This document shows, one piece after another, positions 59,501 through 64,000 of a DNA stretch of 64,000 nucleotides. The notes under the pieces are model-generated. The model did not search any database, was not told the origin of the DNA, and saw nothing but the letters and a program-made list of their open reading frames with translations. Position 1 is the stretch's first letter. Every line of letters begins with the position of its first letter. The DNA is taken from contig CM046853.1 in NCBI GenBank assembly GCA_025617745.1, forward strand, positions 54,402,643-54,466,642. The letters are read 5' to 3'. The position numbers and the translations under genes were made by a program. This DNA is from Heliocidaris erythrogramma. Its lineage: Eukaryota; Echinodermata; Echinoidea; Camarodonta; Echinometridae.

Positions 59501-62500
59501 CTTAATATTCGAGACACAGTTGTTTCTATAGGCTCTCGGGGACCTTAAATCCTGCAATACCCCTCGGCGCACCTCGGGGTCATAGCAGAATGTAAGGTCC
59601 CCTTGAGTCTATAGAAACAACTATGCCTCTCATAGTAGTCAATATATCTATATTAGATTACAAGAACTGGAAAATGCCATGCTGTCATAATAAAAATAGT
59701 GTCACTGGCATGTCTTGATCGCTTCTATAGTTCTCCAAACATGAAAAGTGTTACAGTGTATGTACAAGATTCATGCAAGGGGAAGTCCCATTTTGTAAAC
59801 TATCAACTCACTGCTTCATGACACGGATATCTTCCTCATATTCCTTCAGGACTACCAGACCTCGGCCATACGCGGTCCCACGGTGTAAGACCAGTTCAAT
59901 CATGTCGGTGTTGCCGTTATCTTGGTTGGTTGATGTTGAAGCCGGTGCCGTGTTGGGTGGTATGTATGGGGCAGCATGCAGGTTGTATAGTCTTACAAAG
60001 TCACCTGGCTGCAGGGATGGACAGTCCCAATATTAAAGAAATATTAACCCTTTAATAAACACAAATTCCAAAATGTCATAGAGTTCATACAGTGTATCTG
60101 CCTTTAGTAATGACAGGGATAAGACAGTGATAACATCTGTACTCTAAATCTTATAGGAAATGAGTAGCTACACTAATGCAAGAATGTAATGTAACAGTAA
60201 TTAACAGAAGGTATGCCATGTATAAGAAGTATTGTTAAGCAATCATTGGTATCGGAGCAGTAATATAAATTAATAGAAATGTATTTCATACGTACTATTC
60301 AAAGTGCATAGAAATGTATAATGCAATGTGCTGCATATATGTAAGAAGCAAGATATTATAATAGTCATGATTGTCAGTTGCTCTGCATACACCCAATATG
60401 GACCTTCTGAGGGAGCACTGCAAAGTTTCTTTCCCTCCTTGGCATTTAATGTTATCAATGCCTCTGACACTAACCAAATTTGGTTTCACTTCAAAAACCT
60501 TTTTAACGTCCTACCTTGAGTTCTCGACCTGCCTTCATATGGTTATCATAGAGGGCGACATCCACTATCAGGCCTTCTGCTCGGCATGCTAACTCAGTGT
60601 CCCACTTCACTTGCACTTGACTCACATCTAAACATCGCACAGGCCTGTCAGATAAGGATTATCAGGTGTGAATCCAGTCCATACATAATATTCAATGCTA
60701 CACATACACTGAATATGCATATTGATCATTGGGTGTGACATATACCGTATAGTCGCGTGTACACGGCGCACACGTATATAAGGCGCATCCATACTTTCGA
60801 CCCTCTGTATTAAAAAAAAAATATATTGCCGTCTTTGCACATGGGGCGATTCTATCGCGTGATAATACATACAAGGCTCGGAATCGGCCCCAGAATGAGT
60901 GAAAGTTTGAACTTCCAGTCATATCACCGCCGCTACTTAGCTCCGCAAAAATCTATCAGTACATATGTATACAGTGTGTGTATACGTAGGGGTATGTGTG
61001 TGTACAACGCCGTTAATAGCGCACACTTCATTGTATGAGCAAGACAGGGAAACTTACGCGGGAGAGCTTGGATCAAGAGAGAGAGCGTGAGCGAGGGAGC
61101 GAGATGAATATTTAGGGGGCAGGGCTAGGGACAGGGCTAGGGACAGAACATAATATATCATTGCTGGTTTGCATATCTAAATCCGGTGTAATAATATGAA
61201 AATTAATGAAACAAATCAATGAAATTTACTCCGGAATGGAAACTCGGCGTTTGAAGAACTAACAACACCACACACACAAACACACCAAAAAATAAAAAAT
61301 AAATAAATCACGGAAAAAGAAAAAGTCTGAGAAGAAAATATAAAATGAAAAGATAGCTTTCAGGTCTTTAGAAAAATTTGAGGCACAAATTTATTCATTG
61401 TTAGAGTACATCAGAATTAAGAAATATTAAGATAAGGAATAGTAATAATTTTCTTTAAAAGTAGGCCTACCGAAAGAGGGAATTTACGAAGAAAAAACCT
61501 AGATCAAATATCAAAAGCAATGGTCAACAATTAAGCCTGCCCCTCACTTAAAAATATAAGACATTGAAGAACTATAAAGGAAAACCCCTCGAAAATTTGA
61601 GGAAACAAATATTATTCATACCACAGTGATGGTACAAAATAATAATTCAAACTAGGCTACCAATCGGAAGAAAAATTATTGTTCGTTAGAATCGAAGAAA
61701 AAAAAAATGGCGCCCGTAGGTCACATGTAAAATAGAAAAAGGAAGATGCCAGAGGCCGTTTATAAAGAGAGCTGTAACACGCGCATAATAATCCTGCACG
61801 TATGCTGTCTTTGTGTAAAACATGGCGGATCAGTGTAGATACTCTCTGTAGCTAGTTCATGCCGTTTATCGCGCGCGCGCCACCTCTTGGTCATACCATG
61901 TACAGTCATCTACAGCCACCTTGCGAACAAATGAAAAAGATGATCTATTTTCATCATTATAGCCGCGAATTCAATCTGGTTTTTCGTCATTACAGTTATG
62001 AAAGTGAAGCTTAGACTAGGATTATACTGGCCATGTATGTAGAATTTCGATATTTGTTTTATAAAGCGGAGTTTTTAATATAAAAATCGGACAATTGTCG
62101 TTCAACTGCACACTACCCCGATACAGTGCAATGACATAGGCCTAGTGTTACATGTGATATGTCCGGCCGCGCCGGGGGCCTGGGGCGGCGGGTAGCGATG
62201 GCGGGCAAGACCCAGTAAGAGCTGCATTTCGTTGTCATTTCCTTGTACTCGTTTATATGGCGCACCCCGACTTTTGACATTCTCTGCCATGAAAAAAGGT
62301 GTGCCATATACACGCGACTATACGGTATGTTACCAAGTATATTGGAATGTAGAATATAATCATCATCAAAAGTATCACTATTCTTGATATTTCTGGATTA
62401 CATGATAATCTGGATCAAATTACAAATATCAACTGAAGCCATGTGTAACAACAAGCAACAATTTAAACTTACTGTAAAAGAGACTATCATCCCACACTGG

Positions 62501-63338
62501 CCTAAATATGGTATTTAAAATTGAATGATATTTGCCAAGAAAACTAACCCCGCAAACATCAACTTACCATTTGTACTTGGTGCCATCCCATACTTTAATG
62601 AGCACACAACTTTCTGCTGGGATGATTGCAATGGCAACGACCTGACACGTGAGGTCAAAGTACTCTCGGGACACGATTTGGGAAAGGGTCCAGCTCTTGC
62701 CTGCCAGAGGCACTGCCGTCTGCTGTGTTGCCCAGTCCCGAAGGTCTTGCACCTGGGAGGAAAAAGAAAAGAGAAAAAAAACGTTATGAAACATTCCAAT
62801 ATATCATGACGTCTGTACAAAACGGACTAACTCATGCAAAGTATATATTCTAAACATGATCTAAATGTACATACATGTACCACCATTGTGTATAACTACC
62901 ATTTTTAAAGAATTACTAGGTATTGAACGAAGAGTAAACATCTAAACATCAATATTGAAAATTTAAAAAGCAAATAGTTCATACAGAAATACAAACTTCA
63001 CATTCAATACATCTCACTAGAAAACATGTTTTTATGTCATTTACGTTACACAGAACTAAAAGGGTACTGCAATTTCTTCACAATTCTGTTTTGTTGTAAT
63101 AAACCAAAGAAAATTGTATTTTGAAACATAACATTAAACTGAAGGTTAGAAGCCAAGTTTGAGTTCTGGTAACTGTTTTTTTATGCTTTGACCTTACCTT
63201 CTTCTTATCTTGGTCTGTCAATGTGTAGTTTACACTGGAAGACCTGGCTTCCATTGGAGCACTGGGTCTGCCATCAAAGACTAGGCTAGAGAACCCATCT
63301 CCCTTAGCTCCCTGTAATTCACTGTTGTACTTCTGGAC
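50343..63338 (-). CDS. POT1: POT1, protection of telomeres protein 1 (5' part beyond window), 12 exons
   Basis: Exons in transcript order: 63338-63198, 62752-62568, 60644-60515, 60008-59812, 58843-58572, 58163-58010, 57450-57349, 56988-56933, 54144-54022, 53282-53121, 51737-51640, 50591-50343. They sum to 1869 nt, 622 codons plus TAG, with matching phases throughout. The protein aligns with vertebrate POT1 from about residue 100 to the end: rest of OB1, OB2 (YFDLTCQ, LIKVWDGT, YDNHMKAGRELK, AYGRGLVVL), an acidic and polar linker, then the TPP1-binding C-terminal OB3 region with the paired CxxC motifs (CPKC and CPTC) that hold zinc in human POT1. POT1 binds the telomeric 3' overhang within shelterin, blocks ATR signalling and regulates telomerase. 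The first coding exons are off the right edge. Confidence 0.96.
50600..51150 (-). repeat. Polypurine/polypyrimidine minisatellite, 50 bp unit
   Basis: At least eight units of 50 bp containing GAGAGTAGAGGAATAAAGAG then GAAGGGGAAAAGAGATAGAG, purine on the + strand and pyrimidine on the POT1 sense strand. It fills much of the last POT1 intron. The 221- and 229-codon frames through it are low-complexity artefacts. Confidence 0.95.
51640..51737 (-). CDS. POT1: POT1 exon: OB3 strand and helix
   Basis: Encodes DKDVVLLQYRYWLKLWLQDS then TEKLETILQGSEA, matching human [25 protein letters not shown]. I chose the CCCATACAG acceptor because it gives phase 1 as needed; an alternative acceptor 36 bp further upstream (in transcript direction) also exists in frame. 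Confidence 0.85.
51830..51880 (+). repeat. Short 12 bp tandem repeat
   Basis: Four to five copies of GTGTGGGACATA-like units, in a POT1 intron. Confidence 0.8.
52446..52836 (-). mobile_element. MITE family G, copy 2
   Basis: TTAAAGAGAAGGTTGAGTTC at the left mirrors GAACTCAACTTTATCTTTAA at the right. It matches 6366-6749 across nearly the whole length in the opposite orientation. In the POT1 intron between 53121 and 51737. Confidence 0.85.
52905..52932 (+). repeat. (GA)n microsatellite
   Basis: A short GA run between two MITEs in a POT1 intron. Confidence 0.85.
52956..53105 (+). mobile_element. MITE family B, copy 2
   Basis: GGGCCCCATTTCGTAAAAC at the left mirrors GTTTTATGAAACAAGGCCC at the right. 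Its right edge lies 10 bp beyond the GT donor dinucleotide of the POT1 exon at 53121-53282. Confidence 0.85.
53121..53282 (-). CDS. POT1: POT1 exon: return to OB3 with second CxxC
   Basis: Encodes DLTVQESLSLMKEGMQLVRV, then a basic stretch and LYVCPTCC. The CPTC pair corresponds to human Cys503/Cys506 and completes the zinc site with CPKC. A MITE inserted 16 bp past the exon edge sits almost on the donor. Confidence 0.9.
53504..53733. mobile_element. Foldback MITE, 230 bp
   Basis: GGGGTGGTATTCTGAGAATT and TTATCTTGATTTTAGTGAAA at the left mirror TTTCACTAAAATCAAGATAA and CTCAGAATACCACCCC at the right. The core has CGCAGATGAATTCCGCG. In a POT1 intron. Confidence 0.9.
54022..54144 (-). CDS. POT1: POT1 exon: C-terminal insertion domain
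   Basis: Forty-one codons: a charged lead-in (SSHERDKEKEEVTRRKGRQ), then VTTVMTHQKNGESSTALAYI. It aligns with human NQKGRKVAVHFVKNNG..NECLLLIEGG. Its donor reads GTCATT, a weak site, but the phase-1 join to the next exon is exact. Confidence 0.82.
55143..55613 (+). CDS. LINE ORF fragment: post-RT region
   Basis: The frame covers RRWLGVPR-type sequence (KRWLGVPRCLTNVALHGSQT), SLVEEVKLAKARSFMMLRES and KWRAHEAVEEAESRLKHKEI. Past about 55500 this frame leaves the homologous sequence, which continues in a second frame, so a frameshift lies near 55500-55530. Confidence 0.75.
   Translation: MMPRIMWPLTVYEIGLSYVEAMERKINGYDKRWLGVPRCLTNVALHGSQTKLNIPVKSLVEEVKLAKARSFMMLRESSDPFIRNYQPDVKSGRKWRAHEAVEEAESRLKHKEIVGATQTGRLGPGWTSTKRWSRSDMTLSCRRIEIARRRRDWPQQ
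55517..56461 (+). CDS. LINE ORF fragment: CCHC zinc finger and restriction-like endonuclease
   Basis: 314 codons. GSWTKWEGVEPRNLTW and RISFVVRSTYDLLPTPANLS lead to a C-x2-C-x7-H-x4-C finger (Cys91, Cys94, His102, Cys107), then ARDWQVRADL and PDMVLWADSVKEVILGELTV at about residue 202, a PD..(D/E)-type nuclease core as in LINEs with a C-terminal restriction-like endonuclease. CFPFEVGCRGSVA and the C-terminus WIWTKYVQRQ complete the usual end of the protein; the stop is TAA at 56459. Confidence 0.85.
   Translation: MDLYQEVVKERHDLVMQENRDSEEEKRLASAVGQAQQGSWTKWEGVEPRNLTWLVLWQMEPLRISFVVRSTYDLLPTPANLSKWYNEPDKCIACGRRGTLQHILSACEVSLCCGMYTWRHNQFLKFIVEAVIKRVTFHNSEKCTSSVARLQIDFVKQGAKPRSKARSTRPSILSSARDWQVRADLDGKGSFPQHVVFTNLQPDMVLWADSVKEVILGELTVPWEDNIDYAFEQKLASYSELVAECSDKGWKVPCFPFEVGCRGSVARSVQRWFRELGFSNRECKHACRAVSGAAEMGSAWIWTKYVQRQRATSI
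56933..56988 (-). CDS. POT1: POT1 micro-exon: Arg-rich insert
   Basis: A 56 nt exon, SETPRRSRRIRRQMGDSS, with acceptor TTCTTCCAG and donor GTAAGT; phases fit on both sides. It could act as a nuclear-localisation-like basic patch, which is inference. The truncated LINE lies in the next intron. Confidence 0.72.
57349..57450 (-). CDS. POT1: POT1 exon: basic/serine-rich insert
   Basis: Thirty-four codons reading RIPTSKNAATNSPQVESEPS and KSPKDRKRKAEQG. It lies where vertebrate POT1 enters its Holliday-junction-resolvase-like insertion. The acceptor (TACTGAAG) is weak, so the exact 5' edge is less certain; the frame is fixed by the neighbours. Confidence 0.72.
58010..58163 (-). CDS. POT1: POT1 exon: start of C-terminal OB3 with first CxxC
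   Basis: Encodes VITKSHDNHVSKIKQMM, then LKAAVVDYYPRTIQEFVHLF and CPKC. It matches human TLTKSH, AKLRSYEPRRLYQCLKLHCSKC. The cysteine pair corresponds to human Cys382/Cys385 of the zinc site in the TPP1-binding region. Confidence 0.94.
58572..58843 (-). CDS. POT1: POT1 exon: linker between OB2 and the C-terminal domain
   Basis: A 272 nt exon encoding a Gln/Ser/Asn-rich linker with the acidic segment NDIELDNLDWEML. It has no known fold and is fast-evolving in POT1 proteins. Both phases fit, and its N-terminal RMKELSKTQ continues the end of OB2. Confidence 0.88.
59488..59649. repeat. Foldback element
   Basis: GATATATTGACTGCCTTAAT, CACAGTTGTTTCTATAG at the left pair with CTATAGAAACAACTATGCC and TAGTCAATATATC at the right. 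The centre has CCTCGGCGCACCTCGGGG. In a POT1 intron. Confidence 0.8.
59812..60008 (-). CDS. POT1: POT1 exon: end of OB2
   Basis: Encodes PGDFVRLYNLHAAPY, a polar Thr/Asn/Ser loop, then IELVLHRGTAYGRGLVVLKE. FVRLYNLH and TAYGRG match human SFLRIYSLH and TSYGRG. It ends in phase 2 at GTGAGT. Confidence 0.95.
60515..60644 (-). CDS. POT1: POT1 exon: OB2 middle
   Basis: The first base completes a Trp codon. It encodes AEGLIVDVALYDNHMKAGRE, matching human [20 protein letters not shown]. Acceptor CTGACAG, donor GTAGGA. The intron before it (60645-62567) contains a 1.6 kb foldback transposon. Confidence 0.95.
60743..62327. mobile_element. Non-autonomous DNA transposon, about 1.6 kb, CpG-rich interior
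   Basis: TACCGTATAGTCGCGTGTA at the left is the reverse complement of the right end (ACACGCGACTATACGGTA), and the subterminal GGCGCA/GCGCC segments also mirror. The interior lacks a transposase; it has CpG-rich patches (CGCGCGCGCC near 61871, GGCCGCGCCGGGGGCCTGGG near 62164). It occupies most of a POT1 intron. The superfamily is not assigned. Confidence 0.78.
62568..62752 (-). CDS. POT1: POT1 exon: start of OB2
   Basis: Encodes VQDLRDWATQQ, SWTLSQIVSREYFDLTCQVV and CVLIKVWDGTKYKW. YFDLTCQ and KVWDGT are hallmark POT1 OB2 motifs. It ends after two bases of the final Trp codon at GTAAGT. Confidence 0.96.
63198..63338 (-). CDS. POT1: POT1 exon (first in window): end of OB1
   Basis: Forty-seven codons including GFSSLVFDGRPSAPMEARSS, which matches human [21 protein letters not shown] in the first OB fold that grips TTAGGG DNA. 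Acceptor TTTTCAG, donor GTAAGG, phase 0 at both ends. Confidence 0.95.
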
Positions 63339-63436
63339 CTGAAAATTATAATAAAATGGCAAATCCAAAATGATTTTTTAGCATAAATTTTAAAAGCTAG
63401 AACAAAAAAATGATAGAGGTGAATTGTGAATTCTAT

Positions 63437-64000
63437 TTAAAGGTTAGGTTGAGTTCTGGGAAAGTTGCAAAATAATATGTGAACTTTCTCATTCATTTTA
63501 TGTCAGTTTGGAAGAACTCAACCTGTTTTTGGATGTGGGTGTGCCGCTGCCAATCTCAAAACAGGGGGCTAAGGAGCTAAATGGTTAATTGAGGAAGCTC
63601 ATTTTTGAGGGTCTAAGGAGCGAAAGGGCTCATGGGCAGAGCTAATTTTAGCTGCTCGCGATCGCACTACTCTGGTACACATACGGTGCATGAGCTGAGT
63701 CAGCAGTCGCAGCGCTGTTTTTAACGCTGTACATGCCGCGCCACTGCACTGACTCGATGTCGCATGCAGATTGATCTCGCTGAGCCGCCGCTAGCACTAA
63801 GTTAGGGGGCACTAGGCCGCCCAGCTCCCCCGCTGCGCTGGCCTGGGAGGCTAGGGAGCGACCGTTCCGGGAGAATGGGCTGTGCGCATTGTTTTCTCAT
63901 ATTCTAGGGAGCGAGTCGGAAGCCAATCGAGGTGCGGTTAGTGAAAAATTGCATATCATGGGAACGACCCGAGAAGGTTGAAAATGGGGGACGTCACAGC
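63437..64000 (+). mobile_element. MITE family G end with GC-rich cargo, cut by the window edge
   Basis: TTAAAGGTTAGGTTGAGTTC and GGGAAAGTTGCAAAATAATA match the left terminus of the family G element at 52446 for about 80 bp. The following roughly 480 bp are GC- and CpG-rich, unlike the other copies; no coding frame is evident. The second terminus would be right of the window. Confidence 0.5.

Noticed and set aside
1-64000. CRISPR array, bacterial operon or endogenous retrovirus
   Set aside because: Nothing in the window supports these: the genes are spliced animal genes, repeats are MITE, SINE, LINE, Helitron and Penelope types, and no LTR, gag or env-like sequence was recognised.

Overview
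This is a 64 kb piece of animal nuclear DNA, AT-rich, with short coding exons separated by kilobase introns full of small mobile-element copies. The exon style, the two genes and the repeat types (tRNA-headed SINE with an ATT tail, Penelope-like element, non-LTR element with a C-terminal restriction-like nuclease, Helitron, many foldback MITEs) suggest an invertebrate deuterostome, most likely an echinoderm such as a sea urchin. The species call is inference; the gene calls rest on translated exons.

Two genes converge. On the + strand, 17 exons from 10933 to 42489 join in frame into an FGD-type Cdc42/Rho exchange factor of about 862 residues. It has a disordered proline-rich and acidic N-terminus, a DH (RhoGEF) domain, PH1, a FYVE zinc finger with all eight cysteines, and PH2. 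A histidine-rich exon candidate at 4652-4996 has a phase that would let it splice into the same gene. On the - strand, 12 exons from 63338 down to 50343 join in frame into 622 residues of POT1, the telomeric single-strand DNA-binding protein. The stop codon is present, but the first roughly 100 residues (start of the first OB fold) lie beyond the right edge.

The rest is intron, intergenic space and repeats. 1-4650 and 5110-10300 hold no convincing gene but carry MITEs and hairpin repeats. 10300-10932 is a possible promoter or 5' UTR. The FGD introns hold a 687 bp Helitron, an unusual tandem triplication of the front of the FYVE exon, paired MITE copies in opposite orientation and a SINE. Between the two genes (42490-50342) are SINE tails, a GA/GT satellite, a Penelope-like fragment framed by two 249 bp inverted arms and a 13 bp target duplication, and three foldback elements. 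The POT1 introns hold a 50 bp polypurine minisatellite, several MITEs, a 5'-truncated non-LTR retrotransposon and a 1.6 kb foldback transposon.

The two genes have no obvious joint function: one controls the actin cytoskeleton through Cdc42-class GTPases, the other protects chromosome ends. I saw no operon-like system, CRISPR array or clearly new multi-gene system. The strongest oddities are the FYVE-exon triplication, the Penelope inverted-arm unit, the Helitron with intact termini, and a dispersed family of about 65-95 bp perfect-hairpin repeats.
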